Source of the DNA: an uncultured Verrucomicrobia subdivision 3 bacterium
GTDB lineage: Bacteria > Verrucomicrobiota > Verrucomicrobiia > Limisphaerales > UBA11358
NCBI GenBank assembly: GCA_903936645.1
Contig: CAIZWI010000007.1
Coordinates: 1 to 39,220 of the forward strand
Length of the DNA: 39,220 nt
Direction of reading: 5' to 3'
Made by a program: the position numbers and the translations under genes. Under the pieces are notes generated by a model, which worked only from the letters and a program-made list of their open reading frames with translations, was not told the origin of the DNA and did no database searches. Positions 1-8,801 of the stretch are shown piece by piece; the first letter of the stretch is position 1; each line of letters begins with the position of its first letter.

Positions 1-70
1 GGAGCTTGCCCGCCGCCACCCCGGGATAGTTCCTCGACAATCGCCCAAAGGGGCGTAGGTTAATATAATT

Positions 71-1153
71 ATGAAGGGCGAGGTCGTTTACTTATATGCC
101 TTTGACGTGGCGAATGAAATTGCCACCTCGCGCGTGCAGGAAATCCTTTCGGAAAAGCCATTTCCGTTCGAAATCCGCATGGACCGGACCCTGCCCAAGG
201 ACATGCCGTTGTACAAGCCACTGGCCATTGAGCCGCATACCCTGCCGGCCAAACTCGGCGGGCGGGAGGTGAGCTTTCTCATTCGGGTCTATGATGTGGG
301 TGTGGTGACCGTCATGATGCGGCGGGAGGTCGAAGCCCCCGCCTTGGGCGACTTGATGCCGTTTCATAATCCGCGTCTGGATGACGACGAAACGCTTGAT
401 TCCGTGGCTTTAAAACTCTGCGCCCAGGTCTGTTCCAGTCTGACGGAGCTTATGGTTGGCCAATCCGAATGCCCGCCCCCGCCCGAGGCTTACACCGTGT
501 TTTGCCTCACGGAAATCGCCGGGGTCAGTGACGCCAATCTCTGGCTGGCCGAAAATCGCCGGGCGGTGGCTGGCCTGCTCAGCGAAACCAGCGCCAACCA
601 GTTGAGTGAATCCCAAATCACCGAGGTGCTGCGCATCCAGCGTTCTTTCGAAAACACCGACCTGGCCATCATTGACTGGGATGCGGCGCTGGTCGTGGAT
701 TTGGGCGGCTACACCGATGACGTGCTGTACGCCCTCGAACTGGCCAACCTCCAATTGGAGGAATTTCGCGTGATGGACCGCCGGCTGGACGCCTACCTGG
801 ACCGGGCCTATGCCGATCTGGACCGCCGGGCCATGCCCATGTTTGGGGCGGCCACCAAAACCCTCCGGCATTTGCGGCGTTTCCGCGTGGATGTGGCCAA
901 GTTGACCGACGAGGTGACCCACATCACCAAATTTTTCGGCGATTGGTACCTGGCGCGGGTTTACCTGGGGGCGCGGGACCGTTTTTATCTCGACCAATGG
1001 CGGGCCAGCGTGGAACAACGCCTGGCCCAACTCGACAAGCTCTACAGCGTCGTCCATGCCGAGGTGAACGAACAGCGCATGCTGTGGCTGGAAATCATCA
1101 TCGTGATTTTCTTCGCGTTTGACCTGCTCATTCTGTTGGTGCTAAAGCGCTGA
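71..1153 (+). CDS. RMD1/YagE-like (DUF155) family protein with C-terminal membrane anchor
   Basis: A 360-residue protein of unproven function. The body is mixed alpha/beta followed by a long helical part (about residues 180-335), and it ends in one hydrophobic segment (about 338-357) with the basic tail LKR. This layout, with a single membrane helix at the very C terminus, fits the RMD1/YagE (DUF155) family, whose yeast and mitochondrial members are membrane-tethered and involved in organelle translation or sporulation; the bacterial role is not known. There is no signal peptide, so the bulk should face the cytoplasm. The ATG at 71 has no clear SD; a TATAAT sequence lies at 64-69, almost touching the start codon. 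It converges on the pseudopilin gene with only 20 bp between the stops. Family assignment is from overall pattern and is moderately sure. Confidence 0.7.
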   Translation: MKGEVVYLYAFDVANEIATSRVQEILSEKPFPFEIRMDRTLPKDMPLYKPLAIEPHTLPAKLGGREVSFLIRVYDVGVVTVMMRREVEAPALGDLMPFHNPRLDDDETLDSVALKLCAQVCSSLTELMVGQSECPPPPEAYTVFCLTEIAGVSDANLWLAENRRAVAGLLSETSANQLSESQITEVLRIQRSFENTDLAIIDWDAALVVDLGGYTDDVLYALELANLQLEEFRVMDRRLDAYLDRAYADLDRRAMPMFGAATKTLRHLRRFRVDVAKLTDEVTHITKFFGDWYLARVYLGARDRFYLDQWRASVEQRLAQLDKLYSVVHAEVNEQRMLWLEIIIVIFFAFDLLILLVLKR

Positions 1154-1173
1154 GCGCCCCCTTCGGCCTGCCC

Positions 1174-1923
1174 TCAATACGCTATGGCGAAATTAGTGCG
1201 GGAGGCATCCGTGACCGCCCAGAGATTAATGGGGGAGGTGGAAAGCGGGGCTTTCAAAAACCGCACGCTGCCGTCACAAAAAGCGTAATTGGACCCCAGA
1301 GCGTGCCGTTCCTGCTCCACCCGGGCCACATCATTGCCAAAGCCCTCGGTGGCGTCCTCCAGAAAATCCATGTAATAATCCATGGCAGCCGTTTGCTTTT
1401 CGCCAAAGATGATCGTGTCGGAGGAATGCACGATGGCGCTGTCTTTCATGCCCCGGGTGAGATTGCCGGCCATGTAATCAGCCATCTCCTCATCATCCAG
1501 GGTGGCGGCAAAATAATCATTGAAGGCATTGATCAGGTAGCTGCGCGGGGCCGCATCCGCCACGCGGGGGGAATTGGTGTCGGTCTGAATGAGCTGGCCA
1601 TTTTTCCCGTCCGAGAGGCACACCAGCACTTTCACATTTTTGCCATAATTGGGATACAACCGGTCCGGCCAGCGGGCGCCGCCGCTGCGGGGCGGATATT
1701 GGTTCTGATTTTCATCCACGTACATGCGCACCGCCAACCCCAGCTGGCGCAAATTGTTGCCGCAGGCGATCCGGCGCCCGGCTTCCTTGGCCTTGCTGAG
1801 GCCGGGCAGCAGCATTGCCGCAAGAATCGCGATGATGGCGATGACCACCAGCAGTTCAATGAGGGTGAAGGCGGGCGTTCGCCGGTCATTACGATTATTT
1901 TTCTGGCTCTGGGATTTTTTCAT
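1174..1923 (-). CDS. Type II secretion-like pseudopilin, H-X9-DG (DUF1559) family
   Basis: A 249-residue prepilin-like protein. Near the N terminus a basic leader (residues 1-18, ending RRTPA) is followed by [20 protein letters not shown], the classic prepilin peptidase site and hydrophobic stalk, with the conserved Glu at +5 (E23). The residue before the cut is Ala, not the usual Gly. Near the C terminus His-X9-Asp-Gly is present ([12 protein letters not shown]), the hallmark of the prepilin-like family greatly expanded in Verrucomicrobia and Planctomycetes. Such proteins are presumed to be processed by PilD and placed in a type II secretion or pilus-like machine, but their individual roles are unknown. 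I chose the ATG at 1923, six bases inside another ATG (1929), because it gives a normal short leader. It is transcribed divergently from the small anchored protein at 1993. Confidence 0.88.
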   Translation of the reverse strand: MKKSQSQKNNRNDRRTPAFTLIELLVVIAIIAILAAMLLPGLSKAKEAGRRIACGNNLRQLGLAVRMYVDENQNQYPPRSGGARWPDRLYPNYGKNVKVLVCLSDGKNGQLIQTDTNSPRVADAAPRSYLINAFNDYFAATLDDEEMADYMAGNLTRGMKDSAIVHSSDTIIFGEKQTAAMDYYMDFLEDATEGFGNDVARVEQERHALGSNYAFCDGSVRFLKAPLSTSPINLWAVTDASRTNFAIAY

Positions 1924-1992
1924 AACCATTCGCTGCTGGTGTGCGTCTAATTCGACAATCATCCGGGTCGTGGACCCGCTCCATTCAATTTT

Positions 1993-2448
1993 ATGTCTAA
2001 AAACAACTGGTTGCTCGTAATCGTCCTGGTGGCACTCACGACGGTGTACGCCGTCTGGTTTACCGACTGGTTCCGGCCCAAGACCATCCAAATTTTTCAT
2101 GCCTGCCGCAAAGTGCGGGTGTTTGCGAATCAGCGCACCAAAAACGCGCCCGTCACCCTGCCGGTGATGTTTGGCCTGGGCGCCCGTTACCAGCTTACGG
2201 AATTAAAGGTTTGGCCGCTGGATGCGTGGCGGAGCAACCACAACGCCCTGCCCGTCTGGCATCTAATCTCCGCCACCAATTCCGCCCCGGTCAAGGAATT
2301 CATGTACGGCCGGAACATCCCCGGCATGAAACCGGCCATTCCGGGCACCCATGCCGAGCCGCTGGAACCGAATGTCTCTTATCACTTGTTTCTGCAAGCC
2401 GGCTCCTACAAGGGGGAGCACAACTTTGAGGCCAAGCCGGTGGATTAG
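1993..2448 (+). CDS. Small membrane-anchored protein, unknown function
   Basis: A 151-residue protein that I do not recognise. A single hydrophobic segment (about residues 6-24, [17 protein letters not shown]) follows a short start MSKNN, so it is either an uncleaved signal anchor or a signal peptide without a clear cleavage site. The rest is soluble, with conserved-looking aromatic and proline-rich stretches ([23 protein letters not shown]) that resemble a small beta-sandwich. It is divergent from the pseudopilin gene with 69 bp between starts, so the two may share a control region. Its TAG stop overlaps the TAA stop of the convergent ABC ATPase gene. Expected to sit in the periplasm attached to the inner membrane. 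Confidence 0.7.
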   Translation: MSKNNWLLVIVLVALTTVYAVWFTDWFRPKTIQIFHACRKVRVFANQRTKNAPVTLPVMFGLGARYQLTELKVWPLDAWRSNHNALPVWHLISATNSAPVKEFMYGRNIPGMKPAIPGTHAEPLEPNVSYHLFLQAGSYKGEHNFEAKPVD

Positions 2449-3428
2449 GCCGGTTTAACCGCCGGGCCGGCCAGATGGCAGGCCACGTGGTGTTGCGGGG
2501 CCACTTCCCGCAGGACCGGGACTTCCGTTCGGCAGCGGGCCTCCGCCACCGGACACCGGGGATGAAATGGACATCCCGATGGCGGATGGATCGGCGAGGG
2601 CACGTCGCCCGGCAAAATGATCCGCTGCCGCTTGCTGTCCGGGTCCACTTCGGGCACGGCCGAAATGAGGGCCTGCGTGTAGGGATGCTGCGGCGAACGA
2701 ACGATCGCCTTGGCATCGGCCAGTTCCACCACTTTACCCAGGTACATCACCATGACCCGCTGGCTGATGTGCTCCACCACCGCCAGATCATGGGCGATGA
2801 ACAAATAGGCAATCCCGTGTTCCCGCTGCAAATCCTGCAACAAATTGATGATCTGGGCCTGCACCGACACGTCCAGGGCGCTGACCGGTTCATCGCAAAT
2901 AATTAATTGCGGTTTCACGGCCAGGGCGCGGGCAATGCCAATGCGCTGCCGCTGGCCACCACTAAATTCATGCGGATACCGCTGGATATATTTGGCATCC
3001 AGACCCACATCCGTGAGTAATTCCTCGATCCGCTGACGGCGTTCCGCTTTGCTCGCGGTCAGTTTATGAACATCCAGCGCTTCACCGACAATGTCCTCCA
3101 CCGTCATGCGCGGATTCAACGAACCATACGGGTCCTGAAAAATAATCTGCAACTGGCGGCGGCGTTCGCGCAATTCCCGCGCGCCCAGTTGGGCCAAGTC
3201 CGCCCCGCCAAAACGCACGCTGCCGGCCGAGGGGTCCACCAGCCGGACAATGGCCCGGCCCAAGGTGCTCTTGCCGCAGCCGCTCTCGCCCACCAACCCC
3301 AGCGTCTCCCCCGGGGCGATGGTGAAGCTCACGCCATCCACCGCCTTGACGGATTCAGACGCCCCGCCCAACCACCCGGTTTTCAGCGGGAAATGTACTT
3401 TTAAGTTTTCGACGGCCAACAAAGCCAT
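2445..3428 (-). CDS. oppF: Oligopeptide/dipeptide ABC transporter ATP-binding protein, OppF/DppF type
   Basis: A 327-residue cytoplasmic ATPase that would power peptide uptake together with an OppD-type partner and OppBC permeases. Visible motifs: Walker A GESGCGKS (47-54), Q-loop FQDP (97-100), signature SGGQ (156-159), Walker B LIICDE (175-180), H-loop His213. The C terminus carries the oligo_HPY region (about 246-310, with the Cys-rich [13 protein letters not shown] element) typical of OppD/OppF and DppD/DppF. The start at 3428 is supported by AGGAG eight bases upstream. No permease or binding-protein gene is in the window. The matching OppD-like ATPase lies about 4.2 kb upstream on the same strand. 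Opp and Dpp cannot be told apart from the sequence. Its stop overlaps the stop of the convergent gene at 1993-2448. Confidence 0.9.
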   Translation of the reverse strand: MALLAVENLKVHFPLKTGWLGGASESVKAVDGVSFTIAPGETLGLVGESGCGKSTLGRAIVRLVDPSAGSVRFGGADLAQLGARELRERRRQLQIIFQDPYGSLNPRMTVEDIVGEALDVHKLTASKAERRQRIEELLTDVGLDAKYIQRYPHEFSGGQRQRIGIARALAVKPQLIICDEPVSALDVSVQAQIINLLQDLQREHGIAYLFIAHDLAVVEHISQRVMVMYLGKVVELADAKAIVRSPQHPYTQALISAVPEVDPDSKRQRIILPGDVPSPIHPPSGCPFHPRCPVAEARCRTEVPVLREVAPQHHVACHLAGPAVKPA

Positions 3429-3806
3429 TTCATTGTCTCCTATACGTGGGTGATTGCCGAATCTTGCACGGCATTTAAACAAATTGTTACCAGCCGTTGA
3501 CGAGGCACCAAACCACTCAACATGGCCGCGCTGATCAGGCCAGCCAGACCCGCGAATGCGCTATGAAGGGTCGCGATGCCGGTGCCGTCCGGCTTGCCCG
3601 AGCGGGTCCCCTGACCGCCCGTGGCCGCACCGGATCCGACCTGAAACGGGATGGCCGCAACCTTCATGCGGAGAAATTAGGTGCAATCGCCCATGGCGTC
3701 AATGTGACAAAGGCGGGAGTTTCGCTCCGGGGGGGAGACAATTTGGTCCAGTCGGTGAGGTTTCGTCGTTTGATCACAAACGCGGAGCGGCGCAAACCTT
3801 CGTGGG

Positions 3807-3830
3807 GGGGGGCTTTACGGCGCTGGACGG
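3807..3830 (+). repeat. 24-bp direct repeat, copy 1
   Basis: Six G followed by CTTTACGGCGCTGGACGG. Copy 2 starts 89 bp further on and differs at one base (CTAGACGG). The position outside genes suggests a dispersed intergenic element. Confidence 0.7.
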
Positions 3831-3895
3831 GATTTTCAGAGATTTTGGCGCAGGTTATTGAATTACAGTGACTTGCTTCATTTTCACCGGTTGGA

Positions 3896-3919
3896 GGGGG
3901 GCTTTACGGCGCTAGACGG
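3896..3919 (+). repeat. 24-bp direct repeat, copy 2
   Basis: Same as the element at 3807-3830 with a single G-to-A change. It is followed by a small inverted repeat, GGGGACC-AGCGGA-GTCCC, at 3922 onward that the first copy lacks. Confidence 0.7.
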
Positions 3920-4419
3920 CAGGGGACCAGCGGAGTCCCAGTGCCGAAGGTTAACGCTCCTGGGCACAACCTGGCAGGGGCACGATTAGGTACGATTTTC
4001 CAGGATTTACGCCCCCCCACGCCGGGTCACGCGGGGTGTAAGGATCCAGGCCCGGTGCTCGCACCGCGACGGTGCGGGCTCGCAGGCATGCGCGGGATTT
4101 CCCACCGTGCGGGAGGTTGGATTATTTTTTTATTTTTTGGGGCCAGATGTACCCGGATGTAACTGGATAAGTTTCCGAAAGGCTTTGGGCGTTAGGCTCT
4201 GGGCTTTGGGCACAAAAAATTAAACGTCCGCCGGGCGGGCGAACTATGGCAAAGAACCGCCTTTGAGATGGCATAAGCCACCAGCACCCGGATCTAAGAA
4301 TCCAAGTTGCACTGGCAATTTAGCATCATATGATGAGTTGTCAAACAAGCAATCCGGGCATATAATAAAAGTTTCGACTTGAATCATGCTCTACCAAACC
4401 GAGAACGATCGCACCTGCC

Positions 4420-4790
4420 TGGCTGGGGATTGGGAACAAGGAGCAACTGCTGGGGCATCCCGTGGCGGGGCCAAGCTGGGAAAGTTTTGTCAGTGAAGCG
4501 TTGATCGGGCTGGCCCCGCGCGGCACGGAGGCGAGTTTTTATCGAACTTCCGCCGGGGCGGAAATTGACCTGCTCCTCGCCCTGCCCGGCGGGAAATTAT
4601 GGGCGATGGAAATCAAGCGCAGTTCCGCGCCCAAGGTGGAACGGGGGTTTCATATTGCCTGCGACGATCTGAAGCCGACAAACGCTGGGTGGTTTAGCCG
4701 GGTGATGACCGTTTTCCGCTGGATGCGCATACCGAAGTGACCGGGTTGTATGCTTTGGGGCGGCTTTTGCAGGCGGGGGAAGTGGCGTAG
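4420..4790 (+). pseudogene. Broken remnant of a DUF4143-type AAA+ ATPase
   Basis: Only the C-terminal, restriction-nuclease-like portion of a DUF4143 ATPase survives. In one frame GNKEQLLGHPVAGPSWESF leads into RTSAGAEIDLLLALPGGKLWAMEIKRSSAPKVERGF, the usual end of this family (E-D/E-V-K-like core: AEIDLLL and EIKRS). Around 4671 the frame is lost by what looks like a one-base deletion; the next frame continues as EADKRWVV, then an in-frame TAG where the family has Tyr, then PGDDRFPLDAHTEVTGLYALGRLLQ up to the TAG at 4788. So there is a missing 5' part (the whole AAA+ domain), one frameshift and one nonsense codon. Intact members are ATPases of unclear role, often fitted to toxin or mobile contexts. 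Upstream homology beyond about 4420 is not visible. Confidence 0.8.
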
Positions 4791-4920
4791 CAACAGGGGA
4801 ACGCGTTTTCAAATGGATGCGGTTACCGAGCAAGATCGCGAAAATGTTCGTATGTATTGCCCGGGGAGTCCGTAATGGGAGTATTGGCAAGTTGCGGGTG
4901 CCCGTCAGATAAGCGGAAGG

Positions 4921-4953
4921 TTTCGCGCAGAGGCGCGGAGGGCGCAGAGGAAG
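4921..4953 (+). repeat. Purine-rich intergenic repeat of the CGCAGAGG type
   Basis: TTTCGCGCAGAGGCGCGGAG and the following GGCGCAGAGGAAGG form near-tandem 8-9-base units (CGCAGAGG, CGCGGAGGG, CGCAGAGG). Elements of this wording are common between genes in diverse bacteria and give rise to spurious SRRGAEGAEE or LRPLRLCA translations. It marks a non-coding stretch between the ATPase remnant and the GloVer gene. Confidence 0.6.
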
Positions 4954-5126
4954 GCACAAGATGGCGGGCGGCCAAGGGTTTCGGGATTTTTGGCGAGCGC
5001 GGCAATTATAGTACAATACCATTGACTCCTTTTGAGGCTATATTTAGTAGTTTATAATGAGTGCTCTCTTTAGTGGCCGCGTGCTTATTAAAATAGGCTA
5101 ATACCATGCCCCGCCCCCCTATCTGT

Positions 5127-7241
5127 CTATGGCCTAACGAACTGGTAGAAACGCCGGTTGTAGTGGTTTGTGCCAGGATCGGTAAATTGCACCGTACCGA
5201 GGAAGTTTGTGACCAAGGCGACCGTTTGCCAGTTCGCCAGATTGGTTGAAGCCAGGACATGGTAGATATCACCCGACGAACCAGACAGAGTGATTTGAAC
5301 GCTGGCGCCGGCTCGGGCAACTCGGGTGATAACCGGATTCAGAGCTCCCAGCGTCACATCATCCAAGGCAAATTGGGTGGCGCTGTTATGGTTATAAGGT
5401 GGCCACGCATAGCCACCCGAAGTGGTAAAGCGAATTTGGTTGATGCCAAGATAATTGAATTTAATCAGCGTTGGACTGGTGGCGCTGAGCGCGTAAACGT
5501 TACTGTATAGTAGAATTGAGCCGTTGTAACCGAGGGTTTGCAGGGCAAGGTTTTGATTCCACGCCGCCGTCAGCCAGGCCGAAAGGAAATTAAAAGGGGT
5601 GGAGGCAGAGATGACTGCCGATGCGCCGTAACTATTAAAAACCACGTTGCTGGCAGAAATCATGCCAACCGCGTAGCCGCTGGGGTAGGGATAATCGAAC
5701 GCATCAAGCACATAAAGATTACTCCAGGTCAGGCCGTAATACCCATTCGTCAACGCCGTCCCAAAATCCAGGTCGGGAACGTCATCAAAGTGGATAAAGC
5801 CGGCACCGGCGGTCAAAACCGTCAACGTCGCATTCGAACTGGTCGCCGTGCCATAGGCATTGCTAACCACACAGTTGAACTGGGCACCGGAATCCGACAC
5901 CAGGACATTAGTATCGGTATAAACCTCATTGGTGCCCCCAGCAATAAACGCGTTGTTCCGCTGCCAGAAGTAGCTAAACGGTGCCGTGCCGGAGGCGGTC
6001 ACACTGAAACTGGCCATGCTATTGGCATAAGCGGTCTGGCTGGTGGGTTGGGACGTGACGACGGGCGGGCTGGGGGCGAGCCGGAAAACCGTGCCATTCC
6101 CACTGGTTCCACCGAACAGGGTGGTGCCGTATAACGCACCGTCTTTGCCCTGGATCAGGGGTGCGTCCGGAGAATTACCGCCTTTATTATCCTCCGTGAA
6201 ATCATGGAGCACAGCAAAAGCAGAGCCATTGGTACTGAGTTCAAACACCGCCCCCCCGCCGCTGCTTCCACCACCATAGCCGGTTCCATAAAGGTTTCCC
6301 TCCACCCCTTGTACGAGTCCAGCCTGGGGGGTTTCCGGGTCGGTCATGTCGTCGAAACTGTAAAGAATGGTAAAATCGGTGCCATCCAGATTCAGCTTGA
6401 ACACCGTCCCATTGTAAGTAGCACCGCCAGACCAACTGGTGCCATACAACGCTCCATCGGCCCCTTGTATCAAGGAGCAATATGGCACCCGGGCGTCCTG
6501 GTCCACGCCAAAAGTATGGATCACGGTATAACCACTGCCGTCCGGGTGGAGCCGGTAGAGCGTACCGGAACCGTTGGGGCCCGCTTGGGGCGTGGTGCCA
6601 TAAAGCAGGCCATCCGATCCTTGAATGACTCCGGCGTCCGGTGAGAGGCCATAACCATCATTGGTTGCGAAAGTGTGGATCACGGTATAGGCCCCGCCCA
6701 CCGGGTTGAATTTGTAGATGGTGCCCTGGTTATTCGTTCCGCCGTGAGTGGTCGTACCGTAAAGGTTGCCGTCCCGGCCTTGGGACACCCCCGAGAAAGT
6801 GTACGATCCATCCTTCGCATCGGTTCCAAAACTGTGCAGGATAGTAAATTGGCTGCCGTCGGGATTTATTTTGAATAGAGTGCCACCTCCGTGGATGCCA
6901 CTTGAATAGGTCGTGCCATACAAGGTGCCATTGGTAGTTTGCAGCAATCCCCCGCGCGGAAACCCGCCCTCCTGAAGCCATAAGAAAGCGTGCAGTACGG
7001 TGAACCCGCTGCCGTCCACATTTACCTTAAACACGGTTCCTCCGTTATTATTCCCGCCCGCGGAAGTAAGACCATAAAGGGCCCCATCCTGCCCTTGGAT
7101 CAGGTGCCCTTGCGGCGAGTCTCCGGTTGGTGAGAGGTTGCGGAATGATTCAAGCGTCTGCTCATTCCATTGACCGCGGGCGGGCGCGGCCAGGGCGAAC
7201 ACTGCAATGACAGCTACCGTTCGCAGGCTATTGATCAGCAT
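5127..7241 (-). CDS. Secreted GloVer tandem-repeat protein with Ig-like and C-terminal module
   Basis: A 704-residue exported protein. Start chosen at 7241: it gives a compact signal peptide (MLINSLRTVAVIAVFALAAPARG, cut near residue 23) and has GGAG six bases upstream. An ATG at 7316 with AAGGA before it would add a 25-residue extension and cannot be excluded. Then come seven copies of the GloVer repeat (consensus DGxLYGTTxxGGxxxxGTVFxLxxDGSxFTVLHxF; about residues 45-400), an Ig-like domain (about 403-490, PPVVTSQPTSQTAYANSMAS), a choice-of-anchor-like beta domain (about 495-630) and a C-terminal module of about 70 residues ending RRFYQFVRP. No PEP-CTERM or transmembrane anchor is seen. GloVer repeats are thought to build a beta-propeller-like structure; the function is unknown. 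It stands alone between the OppD and OppF genes on their strand. Confidence 0.88.
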   Translation of the reverse strand: MLINSLRTVAVIAVFALAAPARGQWNEQTLESFRNLSPTGDSPQGHLIQGQDGALYGLTSAGGNNNGGTVFKVNVDGSGFTVLHAFLWLQEGGFPRGGLLQTTNGTLYGTTYSSGIHGGGTLFKINPDGSQFTILHSFGTDAKDGSYTFSGVSQGRDGNLYGTTTHGGTNNQGTIYKFNPVGGAYTVIHTFATNDGYGLSPDAGVIQGSDGLLYGTTPQAGPNGSGTLYRLHPDGSGYTVIHTFGVDQDARVPYCSLIQGADGALYGTSWSGGATYNGTVFKLNLDGTDFTILYSFDDMTDPETPQAGLVQGVEGNLYGTGYGGGSSGGGAVFELSTNGSAFAVLHDFTEDNKGGNSPDAPLIQGKDGALYGTTLFGGTSGNGTVFRLAPSPPVVTSQPTSQTAYANSMASFSVTASGTAPFSYFWQRNNAFIAGGTNEVYTDTNVLVSDSGAQFNCVVSNAYGTATSSNATLTVLTAGAGFIHFDDVPDLDFGTALTNGYYGLTWSNLYVLDAFDYPYPSGYAVGMISASNVVFNSYGASAVISASTPFNFLSAWLTAAWNQNLALQTLGYNGSILLYSNVYALSATSPTLIKFNYLGINQIRFTTSGGYAWPPYNHNSATQFALDDVTLGALNPVITRVARAGASVQITLSGSSGDIYHVLASTNLANWQTVALVTNFLGTVQFTDPGTNHYNRRFYQFVRP

Positions 7242-7681
7242 TCGTACTCCGAGCTGAAAAATAAAGGAGGCGGTTCTTGATATTATCTTATTCCTGTCAG
7301 TTAATGGTCTTGGCATATTCAATCCTTGATCGTTTTGATGGCACCCGGCAAAAGCGAACCACAGGCCGGATTTTTTTTGGGGTATGCGCCCAAATCCTTG
7401 CCCCGGCCTTCTCGCAAGGACGTGGCAAGGGTCTTGGCAAGTGTCCTTATTATTGACACTTTTCCTTTACACGGAACCAGCCGGGCTCCGCGTAAAACCC
7501 TTTGGTTCCAAGTTAAAATAGTAGCTCCAATGTTCACAATCCTTTACGACTTACTCCCCAGCACTTGCCGGAGCATGGTTGAACCAATTGTTCTTGCCCG
7601 GTCAATTTCACAGTTGTTTCCACCTCACCGCCGTCAGAGCCGGGGTGAGTCCGAACGCACCCAACCGATCACGAAACAAGT
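7242..7681. other. 440-bp intergenic stretch between OppD-like and GloVer genes
   Basis: No gene recognised. It holds a perfect 7-bp inverted repeat AAGTGTC-N9-GACACTT at 7439-7461 with an AT-rich loop, followed on the plus strand by TTCCTTT, and a looser pair GGAACCA / TGGTTCC (about 7474-7510). Since no plus-strand gene lies just upstream, the first is more likely a protein site or a minus-strand leader hairpin of the GloVer transcript than a terminator. Confidence 0.4.
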
Positions 7682-8638
7682 TCACTTCCAATACGGACAC
7701 CGCACCCACCGGCCGGGTTCCACTTCCACCAATTCCGGCAGGCTGGCGGAGCATTCGGGACGGGCGACGGGACAGCGGGGCGCAAAACGGCAGCCGGGCG
7801 GGAAATTGCCGATGCGGGGCACGTTGCCGGGAATGGCGGCGAGGCGGTCCTGGTTGCCCCGCAGCTTGGGCACGGAATTCATCAGGGCCCGGGTGTAGGG
7901 ATGCAAGGGCCGGCGCAGCAATTCCCGGGCGGGGGCGAGTTCCACGATCTGCCCGGCGTACATCACGGCGACGCGGTCGGCGAGGTCGCCCACGATGCCG
8001 AGGTTGTGGGTGATGAGCAAGATGGCCATGCCGAGCCGTTGCTTGAGGTCGCGCAGCAAGTCGAGAATCTGGGCCTGAATGGTCACGTCCAGGGCGGTGG
8101 TGGGCTCATCGGCCACGAGCAATTGCGGCTCGCTGGCGAGGGCCATGGCAATCATCACGCGTTGCTGCATGCCGCCGGACATTTCAAAGGGATAATTGCG
8201 CAAGCGCTGTTCCGGGGCGGGAATGCCGACGAGCTTGAGCAGGCGGATCACCTCGGCATCGGTCGCCCGGCCGGGTTGGTGCAATTTGAGCGATTCCTTG
8301 ATTTGGTTGCCCACGCGGAACACGGGGTTCAAGGAGGCGCCGGGTTCTTGAAAAATGTAACTCACCACTTTGCCGCGGATGGCGCGCAGTTCCGCGGTGG
8401 ACATCCGGAGGACGTCCCGGCCATTGAGCCAGATTTCGCCGCCGGCATAGTGGGCGGGCGGTGTGGGCACGAGCCGGGCTATGGACTGGGCGGTGACACT
8501 TTTGCCACAGCCGCTTTCGCCGACGAGGCAGACGGTTTCCCCGGCGGCCAGGGTGAGGGATAGATCATCGACGGCGCGGGCGGCGTTGGCCCCGGCACCG
8601 AAGTCCAGTTTCAGGTTTTTAATTTCCAGCAGGGCCAT
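7682..8638 (-). CDS. oppD: Oligopeptide/dipeptide ABC transporter ATP-binding protein, OppD/DppD type
   Basis: A 318-residue cytoplasmic ATPase. Motifs: Walker A GESGCGKS (40-47), Q-loop FQEP (96-99), signature SGGMQ (154-158), Walker B LLVADE (173-178), and the C-terminal oligo_HPY region with [31 protein letters not shown] marks it as the OppD/DppD partner rather than OppF. The ATG at 8638 begins MALLEIKNL, aligned with the OppF-like protein's MALLAVENL; a TTG three codons earlier is less likely. No good SD is seen. It should form the ATPase heterodimer with the product of 2445-3428, although in most genomes the two genes are adjacent. Upstream lies a divergent gene, so the permease genes must be elsewhere or lost. 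Confidence 0.9.
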   Translation of the reverse strand: MALLEIKNLKLDFGAGANAARAVDDLSLTLAAGETVCLVGESGCGKSVTAQSIARLVPTPPAHYAGGEIWLNGRDVLRMSTAELRAIRGKVVSYIFQEPGASLNPVFRVGNQIKESLKLHQPGRATDAEVIRLLKLVGIPAPEQRLRNYPFEMSGGMQQRVMIAMALASEPQLLVADEPTTALDVTIQAQILDLLRDLKQRLGMAILLITHNLGIVGDLADRVAVMYAGQIVELAPARELLRRPLHPYTRALMNSVPKLRGNQDRLAAIPGNVPRIGNFPPGCRFAPRCPVARPECSASLPELVEVEPGRWVRCPYWK

Positions 8639-8801
8639 GGAGCGCAATAGTTACGTTAACTTCACCTTAATTGATCTCAAGGGTTACCGCATGGCCGCCG
8701 GCTTGGAAAGCCTGAATCCCCGTCCCGCGGCGAAAAAGTTTCCTTTGTGCCGGACGGCCCGCTTGCTTAAAGTATCGCACACGGAAAGCCAGTGCCACTC
8801 T

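Larger units (their letters stand above)
3429..4419. other. Gene-poor stretch of about 1 kb with short repeats and hairpins
   Basis: No convincing gene. Short frames on both strands lack recognisable domains or good start sites; the best is a 75-codon minus-strand frame (3440-3667) with a hydrophobic middle, which I do not accept. The stretch holds two copies of a 24-base repeat (3807 and 3896), a hairpin with stem CGCACC/GGTGCG at 4060-4076, and a T-rich run at 4122-4137. It looks like decayed intergenic sequence between the split OppF and OppD genes. Confidence 0.6.

Noticed and set aside
3440..3667. A 75-codon minus-strand frame upstream of the OppF-like gene.
   Set aside because: No SD, no recognisable domain, low-complexity composition, and it lies in repeat-bearing sequence.
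4020..4110. tRNA-like or structured RNA in the GC-rich hairpin area.
   Set aside because: Only one 6-bp hairpin; no cloverleaf, anticodon arm or T-loop consensus.
4597..5022. A 141-codon minus-strand frame with a plausible SD.
   Set aside because: It is antisense to the DUF4143 remnant and its sequence (LRPLRLCAKPSAYL) is the translation of the purine-rich intergenic repeat.
5032..5058. Plus-strand promoter TTGAGG-N15-TATAAT before the GloVer 3' end.
   Set aside because: The spacer is short and no plus-strand gene follows; an antisense RNA cannot be excluded but is unsupported.
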